Shown: positions 12,124-23,235 of the stretch, piece by piece
Layout: each line of letters begins with the position of its first letter
Numbering within the stretch: the stretch's first letter is position 1
From: Chaetomium olivaceum
Lineage: Eukaryota; Ascomycota; Sordariomycetes; Sordariales; Chaetomiaceae
NCBI GenBank assembly: GCA_039881045.1
Contig: JAYWVB010000009.1
Location: 248,001 to 312,000 of the forward strand
Direction of reading: 5' to 3'
DNA length: 64,000 nucleotides
Notes under the pieces: generated by a model
The model's database searches: none
Seen by the model: only the letters and a program-made list of their open reading frames with translations
Told to the model about the DNA's origin: nothing
Made by a program: the position numbers and the translations under genes

Positions 12124-13693
12124 CTACTCATCCTCCGCTTCCTTTTCCCCTTTCCAATATTTGGTCTTGACGAACGGCATCTTGGCCACCACGGCCTTCC
12201 TCGGCCGGCCACGGACCAGCACGTCGACCTTCCTCCCGGCCTTGTGAAAGCCGAGGTCGACATAGCCCATGGCGATGTTCTTGCCCAGGGTAGGGCTGGG
12301 GCACCCGCTAGTGATGAAGCCGACCTCGACCGACTCCCTCCCTTCTTCAGCGGGGCTGACGATCTTGGCGCCCTCTCTCGCGGGCGCGCCCTCGACAATC
12401 AGCCCAACCCGGCGACGCTGCGGTCCCGGCAGGCCGCTATGCGTGTCCTCAAATTGCTTCGAAATCACCTCGGCGCCGTAGTAGCCGGCGTCAGCCGTGC
12501 GCCGCTTCTTGGAGACAATCCAGCGGAGCGAGGCGTCGACCGGAGTGGTGGTCTCATTCAGGTCGTGACCATACAAGCACAGACCGGCCTCCAGCCGCAG
12601 ACTGTCGCGCGCGCCCAGGCCCGCGAGCTGTACCTTCTCGGGCCCGCCAGCCTCCAGCAATGCCTCCGTCACGCCCACGGTCTCCTCCGCAAGGATCGAG
12701 ATCTCAAACCCATCCTCCCCGGTATATCCGCCCCGGCTGATCAGCACGGGACTGCTGGCGCCACCACCACTCATCTTGACCCTCGCAAACGCCGACTGCC
12801 CAAACAGCAACTTCCGCAAACTCAAATCCTCTCTCTTCCCTCCCTCCTCCTCCTCCTTCCACTTCTGCTCCCACTTCTCCTGCTCCCACTTCTCCTGCTC
12901 CCACTCCTCCTCCTCCTCCCCCTTCTCCCCCTCCTCTTCCTTGACCAACACCGCCTCCAGAATCTCCGCCGCCTCCGGCCCCTGCAGCGCAATCAGCCCC
13001 TCGCGACTCCACCGCTCCTCCACCACCCCCAACCCCTCCCCCTTGACCTCCGCATTCCACTTCTCAACCTCCCTCCGAAAATACGCATCATCCTTCTCCC
13101 GGCACGCCGCATTCGTCACCACATAAAACCTGCCCTCCCCCTCCAGCCGCGTCACCATCAGATCATCCACGATCCCTCCCGACCCATCCTCCTTCATCAG
13201 CACGGCCAGGGTACTCCTGCCCGGCGCGAGCGCCGCCACGTCCGCGGGGGTGACGCGCTCGAGGAAGCGGGCCGCGCCGGGCCCCGAGAAGACGCGCTGC
13301 ACCATGTGCGAGACGTCGAAGAGCGAGGCGTGCGCGCGCGTGAAGAGGTGCGACTCGCTCACGCTCAGGCTCGCGTACTGCACCGGCATCTCGAAGCCGC
13401 CGAAGGGGACCAGCTTGGCGCCGTGCGCGACGTGCAGGGCGTGGAGCGGGGTGCGGAGGAGGGGTGCTTGGGGAGGAGGTGGAGGAGGAGGCGTAGTGGC
13501 GGGTTTGGGTTTGGGTTTGCGGGAGGCGGGTGAAAGTGGGTTGGTGGTTTTGAGGTTGTTGTCGTTGTTGTCCGGTGATGAGCGAGGTAGTTGTGATGGT
13601 GCGGGCGGTGGTGTAGCGCCGAACGGTGTGCGACGGGGCCCGGCAGGCACCCCGAAGGGTTCTCGCCAGAGCGATTGATTTTGTTCTCTGCAT
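12124..13693 (-). CDS. Aminomethyltransferase, glycine cleavage T protein (mitochondrial)
   Basis: Transfers the methylene group from the H-protein-bound aminomethyl intermediate to tetrahydrofolate in the mitochondrial glycine cleavage complex. The ATG at 13693 opens a basic, Ser/Thr-rich presequence (for example TLRGACRAPSHTVRRYTTAR and later RHYASSSTSS). The catalytic part begins at LLRTPLHALHVAHGAKLVPF and contains SLFDVSHM, ISRGGYTGEDGFEISI and SGCPSPTLGKNIAMGYV. Presequence and domain lie in different frames; removing one base in the four-base run at 13470-13473 joins them into 522 aa, divisible exactly. The protein is longer than usual because of a Glu/Trp-rich insert (plus-strand about 12836-12960) inside the folate-binding domain. 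A large plus-strand open frame over it is an antisense shadow. Confidence 0.88.
12850..12925 (-). repeat. 15-bp tandem repeat coding WEQEK units in the T-protein gene
   Basis: A CTCC/CACTTC-type 15-bp unit occurs about three times on the plus strand, giving three near-identical Trp-Glu-Gln pentapeptides on the coding strand, embedded in a poly-Glu segment. It stays in frame because the unit is a multiple of three. Confidence 0.75.
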
Positions 13694-14055
13694 TGTTAAA
13701 GTTGCAGTAGTTAAATCAATTGCGCTGTTGACAGAAGAAAAGGGTAGACAGGGAAGCGGAGTGTAAAAACGAGGAGCGATAAGAAAGAGCGAAAGCGGAA
13801 ACGGCCGGTGACTTCACCGGTTTACTGTCGTTAGCCGACATTGGCCGAGGTGCATCCCCGGGATCGGCCCCGACTTGGCAGAGGTGGGCCTCCAGTTAAC
13901 CCCCTACCCCTTGACTAACACCGAATGTCCGGCTCGTTGGATCGGGAGATATGGATTACACACGGCCGCATCATTGGGTTGTTGTTTTCGCAGAGTGTGG
14001 TGGAAATGGGTATCAGATCGCATTAGTTAGTAGTTTCTCTCTCCTTCTCTCCTCG
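13694..14055. other. Intergenic, T-protein start / PRP16 end
   Basis: About 360 bp between two genes on the minus strand. It should carry the T-protein promoter and the PRP16 3' UTR. Nothing more specific is visible. Confidence 0.5.
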
Positions 14056-17055
14056 CTAAAATCCCCTCCCAGCTCGCTTCCGAACCGGCTTCACCACTGC
14101 CCCCGACGTAACCGTCTTCTTGTCCTTCAATGGCCCGGCCTTCTTAACTAGCTTCAGTTCCTCCTCCGCATGTAGCTCATCCTCCTGCCGTTTCTTGTCC
14201 GCCGCCATCTGCGCCTCAATCTCCATCTTCCTGTTGAATTCGGTCTCGGTGATCCGTTTCTCCCCGCGCCGAGTACCCCTTCTCCTTGATCGAGTAGAAC
14301 ACACCTCCGAGGTCAGCCAGCCAGTGCGGATCTACCGATGTCACCGTCGACATGTACTCTTTGGACGTCAAGATCAACTCGTGGTACACGACGTAGTCCG
14401 GCAGGAACCCCAGCCCGTACAGTGCACTGGTCGGGTGCAGCTGTACCGTCACGCTGGTACGCAGGTTGACGTACTCCCCAATGCCCTTGACCTTCGCCGC
14501 CTGGTGGTAGTAGCCCGAGCAGATGCACTTGCTGCGAATGATGTCCCAGTCAGCCGCAGCTGACCATCTCCATGTTCTGCATCTTAATGATGTCTAGGAG
14601 CTGGTCCCGAACTTCCTTGGCTCGCCGCAGCGACTTGGAGTGGAGGAAGTGCTGGATGCACCACCTGTCGTTATACCCGTTCGCCTTCCATTGCGTGTAC
14701 ACGTGGAGATATGTGAGATGGTCCGACTCGGGCACGAAGAATTTCTCGCGCGCTGCGTCAGACTCCTCCTGGCGCTCCTTGGGCCGGTAAAAGACGTTGG
14801 GTACGGAAAGCATGGAGACGATCGTCACCATCTCCTCGCTGCAGCCATACATTTCCGACATAATCAGCAGTTTGGCGAGAGACGGGTCCATGGGAAACGC
14901 GTTCATCTTGCGCCCGAGATCAGTCAGTTCGCCAAGGTTGTCCAGGGCACCCAGCGCCCACAGGTCGAACAGCGAGGTAGTGATGGTGTCCTGGGGTGGC
15001 GGATCCATAAAGTCAAAATCAAGCAGGTCCTTGACCCCGAGCGACTTCAGGAGCAGAACCGTGTTGCTCAAGTTCGTCCGCTGGATTTCGGGAATCGTCT
15101 GAATATACATCTCGTCTCTGAATGCCTTCTCGGTAAAGAGACGATATGCCTGCCCAGGCCCGGTGCGGCCTGCACGGCCAGAGCGCTGAGATGCATTGGC
15201 TTGCGAAATGGGCGTGATCTGAAGAGTATCCATACCCATCCGGGGGTTGTAGACTTTGAGCTTGGAAAACCCTGCGTCGACCACGTATATGATACCGTCG
15301 ACGGTCAAACTGGTCTCGGCAATGTTGGTTGCTACAATGCACTTCCGAACACCTGGAGCAGCCCGGTCAAAGATCTTGGCCTGAAGATCCGCAGGCATCT
15401 GACTGTAGATGGGGAGGATGCTGAGCTTCGGGGGGTCGTTCAGCGCATCTAGTCGGTCACGGACCAGCTCGCAAGTCACCTCGATATCCTCCTGACCAGT
15501 CATGAATACAAGGATATCTCCAGCTGGTTTCCCCACGTGGATGGCTAGGACTTGCTGCACCGCTTGGTCGACATAATCCTCGACAGGTGACCGATGGAAC
15601 ATGACATCTACCGGGAACGTCCGGCCGGGAATGGTAAACTCGGGAGCGCCGCCGTAGAAGTCGGAGAAGCGCTTCGAGTTCATGGTAGCCGAGGTGACGA
15701 TCAGCTTCAGATCGCGCCGCCTCTGCAGGATCTTCTTGAAAAGCCCCATCAAGACATCCGTGTTCAGCGCTCTTTCGTGCGCTTCATCCATGATGATGCA
15801 CGAGTACCTGTCCAGGTCCGACTCGTTCAGCGACTCACGGAGTAACACACCATCTGTCATGTATTTGATGACCGTCTCCTTGCTAGTGCAGTCCTCGAAA
15901 CGGATTGCGTACCCAACCGTGCCGCCCAGCTTCACCTCCATCTCCTCGGCAACACGTTTGGCGACACTCATGGCTGCCACTCTACGAGGCTGCGTACATC
16001 CGATCATGCCAGTCTTGCCGTAGCCGTCCTCGTACAGAAACTGGGTGAGCTGAGTCGTCTTGCCGGAGCCTGTCTCTCCGATCACAATCACCACCTGGTT
16101 GTCCCGGATGACACGTAACAGTTCCTCCCGTACCGCAAACGCCGGCAGGAATTCACGCTGCTCCCTCAGGGTTTTGCTTTGACTGAAGCTGCTTGCGCCC
16201 TCGGATTTCTTCAGGTGGTCACTGAATTTGTTGGTGTTTTGTGTCTTGGAGTCATCCTCCACGGCGATCGGAAGCGCGCTGTCGGTATCCTCGTCCTTAA
16301 CGCCCATCAGGTTGCCCAGCGCCGTCCCGGCTACGTTCGTGGCCTCTTGCGCTTGCTTTGCACGTTCTCGTTGCTGCCGCCGGTCCCTGACCACCTTACT
16401 TCCTTTTCGACTAAACACGGGCCATATCGCTCTGGGCGTCCCGGACGGCGGGGACCGGCTCGAGCTGTTTGGTGAAGACGGTCCGTCCATCGAGGAAAGG
16501 GGGTCGCAGATCGTGGACTAGGAGATGGACGCGCGTGCCCTCCTGGTCGTCCTCAAAATCGGCGCCCATGTCTCGCCTTTGCGCCACACCTGATGTGAGC
16601 ATCCTGTTGGTCTCCCACGCGTCGACGTCTTTCTGCTTCTGTACTTGTCGCACGCTCATGCCCCGTGAGAACTGCCCGACCTTCTTCTCCACCATTGCGG
16701 CCTCCCTCTCCTGCGCCGCCCACCCGTTATCACCGCCAAACGGGTTATGCGTGTCATCGCCAAATGTGTGGCCCCCAAGGTCATCGTCGCCGCCGTACCA
16801 GTCGCGGTCCAGCGCGTTCACGGCGTCTGGATCGTCCACCCCAGCCTCCGGGCCGTCAAACTCGCGTTGTCGTGGCGTGGCAGCGCCCGCAAGGCGTGAC
16901 CCTGCGCGCGGTGTCGAACTTCGGGAGTTGAAGGTACCATTGCTCCTATTCTGAACCCGTGATGGCAAATCACCGAATCGATCGTCGGAGCGAAGCGGGT
17001 TGAAGTCGACCTTCCGCCGCTTGTTGGAGCGGTCATCTCCGTAGTCACGGACCAT
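14056..17055 (-). CDS. PRP16, DEAH-box pre-mRNA splicing helicase (frame breaks)
   Basis: ATP-driven remodeller of the spliceosome before the second transesterification. The disordered N-terminus (from 17055) is followed by helicase motifs GETGSGKT (I), TQPRRVAAMS (Ia), DEAH in IIMDEAHERALNTDVLMGL (II), SAT (III), and QRSGRAGRTGPGQAYRL (VI), then the winged-helix, ratchet and OB-fold regions (VTVQLHPTSALYGLGF). Reading through needs three corrections, each consistent with one extra base: the GGG at 16419-16421, a site within 14550-14560, and the CCCC at 14262-14265. With them the gene is 2997 nt, 998 aa, without introns. PRP16 is essential in yeast, so these are more likely sequence errors than a pseudogene. 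Divergent from PWP1. Confidence 0.9.
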
Positions 17056-17366
17056 GGTGCCGAATATTAGAGGGAAGAGCTAGGCAGAACTGGTTTTATT
17101 CGGTTTCGTAAGCGACCTATACCTCCAAGACCCTCGTTGTTGCTCGAAAAGCTGGTGCTTGTTGACTTTCCAAGGACATTGGAGCCCTGTCGCCTCCTGG
17201 GAGAAGAAAGTTGTGGAGCTCTCCTTGGCCAAGCACAACCTGACGATAAGATAAGCCCCGCCGCTCCACTGAAAAGTTGAGGGACGAAATCTTCGATTGA
17301 GAAAGACCACGAATTCCCTATTCAGTTCTCCTCAAGACGCATGCCGTGAAGCTTGCTGTCTCCAAA
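17056..17366. promoter_or_regulatory. Bidirectional promoter, PRP16 / PWP1
   Basis: Only 311 bp separates the two start codons, so both transcripts must initiate within this stretch. No clear TATA box; a run of AT-rich sequence lies near 17090-17110. Shared control of a splicing helicase and a ribosome-assembly factor is plausible but not shown. Confidence 0.6.
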
Positions 17367-19059
17367 ATGGCGTCTATGATAACAAGTACTGCCTGGGTGC
17401 CGCGTGGATTTGCGGCACCTTTCCCAACCAAGTACACCTTCGACGAGGAAGAATTCGAGCGCATCGCGAAGTTGGCCCAGCTTCAACTCGACGACGCCAA
17501 AGAAGAACTAGCGGAGGCGCAAGAGAAGGAGGCAGAGCCGGAGAAGGCGCCAAAAAAGAAGAGCAAAGAGAAGCCAGAAGCGGAAGAAGATGATGATGCC
17601 TAGTCCGTACCCATGGCCCACCACAATCCCCAAGCCACCGCTGACCCTGTTTCATAGCATTGATATCGACGACGACCTCAAAGAGTACAACCTTGAGAAC
17701 TATGACGACGAAGAGGAGCCACAGGGGGAGGCCCAATCGATGGGCATGTTCGGGAATGTCAAGTCACTGGCCTACTACGACTCAAACAAGGACGACCCGT
17801 ACATCACCCTAAAAGACGACGCCGAAGACGAGGACGAGGACCGAGAGGACCTGCAAATTCTTGCGACCGACAATCTGCTCCTAGCTGCAAAGGTTGAGGA
17901 CGAGCTTGCGCATCTCGAGGTCTACGTGTATGAAGACTCGGCCGACAACCTCTACGTTCACCACGACATTATGCTCCCAGCGATACCCTTGTGCGTTGAG
18001 TGGTTAGACATTCCCGTCAACAAACCGGGGGTCGAGAAAGACTCGTCGGGGAATTTCGTCGCTATCGGCACCTTCGACCCAGATATCGAGATTTGGGACC
18101 TGGACACCATCGACTGCATGTACCCGAACGCAATCCTGGGACAGGGGGGCAACGCCGAGGAGGACAAGAAGAAGAAAAAGAAAAAGAAGTCGAAGAAGGC
18201 CAACGACGAGTACCACGTGGACGCAGTCCTAGCGCTCGCGGCCAACAGGAAACACCGGAACCTGCTCGCGTCGGCGTCGGCGGACAAGACGGTCAAGCTG
18301 TGGGATCTGCACACGGCCAAGTGCGCCAAGTCGTACAGCTACCACACGGACAAGGTGTGCGCGTTGGCGTGGCACTCGGTCGAGTCGACGGTGCTGCTCA
18401 GCGGCAGCTACGACCGCACGGCCGCCATCGCCGACATGCGCGCCCCCAGCGAGCAGCCCATGAAGGTCGGCGTCGAGAGCGACGTCGAGGGCGTCCGCTG
18501 GGACCCGCACGACCCCAACTTCTTCTACGTCTCGACCGAGCGCGGCATCGTCCACTACTTTGACGCCCGCAACGCTTCCAAGGACCCTGCCACAAGCAAG
18601 ACCGTCTGGAAGCTGCAGGCCCACGACGAGTCCATCTCCTCGTTCGACCTGAACCCTGTGATCCCTGGGTTTATGGCTACGGGCTCTACGGACCGGACGG
18701 TCAAGCTGTGGAACATCACCGCCGAAGGGCCGTCGCTGGTTGTGTCCCGCGACTTTGACGTCGGCAAGGTGTTCTCTACAAACTTCGGCCCCGACAAGGA
18801 GGTCGCTTTCAGGCTGGCTGTGGCCGGGAGCAAAGGAACCGTCTCCATCTGGGATACCAGCACGAACGGGGGTGTTCGGAAGGCATTTGGCCAGAGGGTA
18901 CCCAGCAAGGCTAACGCGGATGGTGAGGTTGAGGATCGCCTCGTTGGGGTGGACGATGATGAGAGCAGCAGCAGTGAGGAGGAGGAGGAGGATGACGAGG
19001 ATGACGAGGGTGCTGCGCTGAGCCATGATGGAGACTCCATGGACGAGGATGAGGACTAA
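17367..19059 (+). CDS. PWP1, WD-repeat ribosome biogenesis protein
   Basis: Nucleolar WD40 protein of the 60S subunit assembly pathway. Exon 1 is 17367-17602 and exon 2 17658-19059; the 55-nt intron has donor GTCCGT, branch CTGAC and acceptor TAG with matching phase, giving 545 aa. The start MASMITSTAWVPRGFAAPFP is typical of fungal PWP1; an acidic/Lys linker follows. WD repeats include SASADKTVKLWDLHTAKCAK, SGSYDRTAAIADMR and TGSTDRTVKLWNIT. A Lys stretch of eight sits in an inserted loop, and the C-terminus is a Ser/Asp/Glu-rich tail. Met at 17376 is an alternative start. Confidence 0.92.
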
Positions 19060-22000
19060 ACCGCATGTGATTGGGTGCATGCGGATGGGAGGACGACACT
19101 AGAATCATCGACTCTGTGGTCTAGATTCGATGTTTCAATATGCCGAGATGTATACCCAATTTTCGACTATTGTTCCGGGGGTTTGATCTCGTTCCCCTCC
19201 TGCTCGGATGTTGCTGCGGCGTGGGATGGTAGCATTCTAGACACCATTCTTGGGTTATGGCTAAGTGAGCCGAGTTTCGCGCTATACTATGTCCGCTAAA
19301 GCAAGTTTTATCGAAGAGTTGATCAACAGCGCAAGCTTCACTTGTTCCCGTTCCAAAAGAGGGGGTTGCATGGCATCTGCCTCCGATATAAACTAGAGGC
19401 GGGTCCCAGTTTATGCATTGGTTGACGATCTTTGGCCATCGCCCTCCGTCGGTCGAGTCGGTGTTTGCGGCCCGGCATCGAGTGATTGACAAGTGTGGAG
19501 ATCAATCGCGAATCCGAAGATCTGTGATGATCTTGGAATTCGCCACGTCAACGAAGTAACGGTCTTTTTTTCACAATACATATACGACTTGCGGGATCGA
19601 CTATGACACGCAAGGCCGGTAGGACTCTTGCCTTGATAGTATATACTACCTCTCGTTACAGAACATGTAGATCGTGTAAAGGAGAATCTTCCACTCGTCC
19701 AGAGGCCATCCCGGGACTCCGTCCCTCCTCCGTCCGACTCAGGTGTTGCTGGTGGAGTGAGTTCCTCCGCCACGTGGAGCCCGACGGCGCGGTTTCCCCG
19801 CGAGGAAGCACGGGCGCATTTCTCCGAAGCCTTTAGCGGCGGCTAGGGTCGGAGTTCAATTCCAAACCACCGGCGCACTGGGACTCGCGTCTTTTGCCCT
19901 TGAGACGAACGGCGCACTCGGCGGGGAGGGGCAAGATCAGCCGCGCGCATGGTGAAGAAACAAGCCACCGATCTCCTGATGGCTGTTGGACGTTTCAGAT
20001 GGAATTGCCCTTCGAGAAGCAATGACCAGGGTAAACGCCCGGCCAATCAGGACCTCCTCACCCTTTAGCCCCGTTTCAACTGCAAAAACAGAGCCCAATC
20101 CCAAGCCCTCAGTAGGCAGGGGAGCAGTCTGCAACGAAGAGGGGAGCATTGGGAAGGCCAGGGTGGCCGTCGCCCCGGTCACACTCGAGCCCGCGGCCGA
20201 TCAAGTGAGCAGATGGGTGGGTGGATGACGGCGAAACGCTCGGCGATGTTTCTTCAAAATTCCAAAACCAAGAAGCACATGCACATGCACATACACACAT
20301 GTTGTTGCTGCCTTTTCAATATGTTGCGTCGCTGAAATGAGCAGGTCGGCAGCTGTCGTGCAATCATCCGAACTGCTGTTCGTGAACGTGGACCCTCTCG
20401 ATTGACGACCAACGTTGATGCCTGCTTCAACACTGCTTGATGCAGGTACCCACGATGCTCATGCGAAGAACCCTGCGTGATCTGTGAGGCCTTGGCCTAT
20501 GGGCGCCGAGATGGCCGGGCTGACTTGCAGAACACCAACCGCGCGGTATTTTAGTCTGAGAAGAAAGACGCCCGTCCCCGCGCGTGTGACTGCGCCTGTT
20601 GATGGAACTGTGCTGGCCATTGAATCCCCCTTTTCCTCTTTCTTGTCTCTTAATATCCCCCGACTGTGGGTGGCGTGTACGGTCCGGCGCGCGTTCTCTC
20701 TCTCAGTCACGAGAATCTGAGAGTTGCCGTCCTTGCCACTACCGAGCATGAAAAGGGGATGGTGGTCTGGGTGTGAGCGAGTTGGGGGTACCCTCTCTTC
20801 CCATTGGCCCAGTCTACCTGGGCTCGAGAGGAGGGCCAACCAGGGCCAACCATAGGTCAGGGATAAAGTAGAGGCCCACTCTCACAGGGACTCACGGACT
20901 GCGGGTCAGGCCTCGATGGCGGGCTGGGCGGGTGCAAGTCTCTGGAAACGGGGCGACCGGGCCCGGTCCCCTTGCGATCACCACCGGTCCTTGCATTGTG
21001 GTTTGCTCCCGCCCACGCGGCCAGGCAAACCTTCCCAAGGGACCATCACTTTTATCAACCCCCCTGGCTGAGGGAAGAAACCAAACCACGCGCTGAGCAG
21101 CACCAGGTCGGGAGGCCATGGCCAAACCACAAGTTGTTACTGGTACCCCCTCCCACGCGCCCTGCCAAGTGAAGGTGAATGTAGCGGCTACCTCAGGTAC
21201 CTCCACTTTCCGTTTCCCTCCCGAGTGAAAGTGGAAGTTTGTGGTTCCTCCCCAAACCTCATGCCCTTCCCTTTAATGATCGGGCCCTCCCCTACCCCCT
21301 CGTTGCAACCTTTCCCTTTCTGAGCTTCCTTCCGATCTTTTTCGATCTGCAATTTGCATTACATACTCTCCTTCAACGAATTTGTTGAACTGTTCGGAGT
21401 TCCTCATCGCGGGCCCATTTGGACTCTCGAACCAGTTTCCATTCCTTTTCCCCATTCATCGTGACCGTTCCTCCTTGAGCGGAGGCGACACCACCACGTC
21501 TAGATCATCTAGAACCACGACTGTCCCCAGTCCGACACATTCCCTCCGAAGACGAAAAAACAGCCCTGTGCAGCTATATCAACGGCATTAAAGACCGTTT
21601 CGGTATTCAGGTTGACGGACTGGATCCACGCACAACAAACCCTCGAAATTGCTGGCATCTCTTCTTTGTGGGAATACCACCGAGGGCTTCTTTTCATTCA
21701 TCGATTTTCTTTCTTAACCCGCCGAGCAATTACGCTTCGCACGTGGTTGAATTTCTTTGACTAAGTTTCATTCTGAAGAGACACCCTCACGACTGTTTTG
21801 GTCATACGGTCTGAGACTCGCTCTTCGTCACCTGCGATCTCTTGGGTCGATTTGATAGGGTGCCGGAACCGATTGTAGTAACCTTCATCAGGAGGCGTGC
21901 TACGAATCGCGCACCAGGCTCATCTGGCGCAACGTCACACCGGCGTTGGATCACAAGACTTTGCCAGCGTCCCAGCAGTCTCATCGTCTCCAGAGCTAGT

Positions 22001-22250
22001 GTCGACACTAGTTCTTAACCAGGGCTTGCCGATCCCCACCTATTTCTTCAACTAAACCACCGAGAATTGGCATCGACGATCTCATATTGAACGCTCTCAA
22101 CCCCCGACGTTGAGTAAAAGTCGGTCTCGATAGTCGACTCGCTGCCTCGATTCTCATTCTGAGGCTGCGGGTACTTTCAATTCCGCCCTTTCCTCACAGA
22201 ACTTTTTACGACAGCAATCTTCCAGTAAGAACAAGAGTCAACGAACCAGG
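19060..22250. other. Long intergenic region
   Basis: About 3.2 kb without a supported gene. A small minus-strand frame starting near 19773 has coding-like composition for about 40 codons but matches nothing I know and runs into a shift. ACATGCACATGCACATACACACATG at 20277-20301 is alternating purine-pyrimidine. Pyrimidine-rich sequence at 21240-22250 is probably promoter and leader of the next gene. Confidence 0.45.
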
Positions 22251-23235
22251 ATGTCTCTCGCCAGGGCGTTCACGACCCGAAGGGTCAAGCAGAGTATTCA
22301 GGCGGCTGAAGAGAAGGCAAATACTCGCAGCAACTCAGTGAGGGGGTCGGTCGGCACTCTCAGGCACAAGATCTCAAGCCCAGTCGAACTCATTCACACC
22401 ACCAATATGCTCTCATACAATGCGCCAGATATCCACCCCATGTCGGCATCCTCTACAGGCTCATCACACATCTGACGATGACATGTCCATGTCCGATAGC
22501 GCTCTCACGAACGGTACAACTCCCCCCACGAGTCCCGATGTCGAGTCGCCCGCCAAAAGGTCCCGGTCTCCTGAACCGAACCACCTCTCCTGCTTCTTCA
22601 GCGTGGCGCCCGTCCAGCAGCAGACCCCCGCGCCCGCAGCCCGGCCGGAGGCGCCAGTAGTTCCGCAGCGCGCTGCCTCCCACTCCAAGAAGCAGTACAA
22701 CACGCTCGTTCGGCAACGGTCTGCGTCAGGGCTATCCCATCAATCCCAGCAATCCCAGCGCACCCTCTCGACAAAAGCGAGCTTCACCTTTTCGCGATCC
22801 TCGTCCACCAGCACAAGTACCAGCGTCAGCTCGACCCCAACGCACCACCACCAACACAAACCCAAGCTCCCCAGCACCGCTGGCCAAGTCCCGGCACCGA
22901 CCCCGGCTTCGCCACCCCGACAGCAATCACTCAGGCAGCGCAGCAACAGCAATAGCAGCAGCGGCAGGAGGGACTTTTCCGAGTCGCAACCACAACACCA
23001 ACACCAGCACCATCAACACCATCACCCGTTCGGCAACGAGCTGGCGCAGGTGTCCGAGCTGGCGGAGGAGTACGGCGTCCAGGAGCAGTTGGTGGACATG
23101 ACAGAGCGTGAGGAGCAGGCCATGCAGCAGAAGGGGTTGCTCAAGTTCAGCGCCGATGAGTACATGAGCGACGTTCGTGGTTTGTTTGCCAGCTTCATGG
23201 TTCCGCCGAGGCCTGTTGCTGCGGCCTGGATTTGA
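22251..23235 (+). CDS. Conserved fungal protein of unknown function (frame break)
   Basis: Starts MSLARAFTTRRVKQSIQAAE and continues with ISSPVELIHTTNMLSYNAPD, a segment I recognise as conserved in uncharacterised filamentous-fungal proteins; no function is known to me. A Ser/Pro/Gln-rich middle with a His-rich patch follows, then EPNHLSCFF and a C-terminal helical segment (ELAEEYGVQEQLVDMTEREE). The N-terminal 74 codons and the rest are in different frames; one extra base within the CACACA stretch at about 22463-22472 explains it and gives 327 aa. No targeting signal or membrane segment. There is no GT-AG pair of workable length at the break, so an intron is unlikely. Confidence 0.7.

Noticed and set aside
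11959..13533. Long plus-strand open frame (about 524 codons) opposite the T-protein gene
   Set aside because: Leu/Pro/Arg-rich composition that mirrors the minus-strand codons; the minus strand is a well-conserved enzyme.
13455..13660. An intron joining the T-protein presequence to its domain
   Set aside because: The only frame-compatible pair would use GTGCCT and a CCAAG acceptor with no branch site and would delete the presequence; a one-base error fits better.
14056..17055. PRP16 as a pseudogene
   Set aside because: All catalytic motifs are intact, the gene is essential in yeast, and the breaks are single bases, two of them in short homopolymers, as in many neighbouring genes.
18229..19080. 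Minus-strand open frame over PWP1
   Set aside because: Shadow of a GC3-biased gene; no domain; the plus strand has WD repeats.
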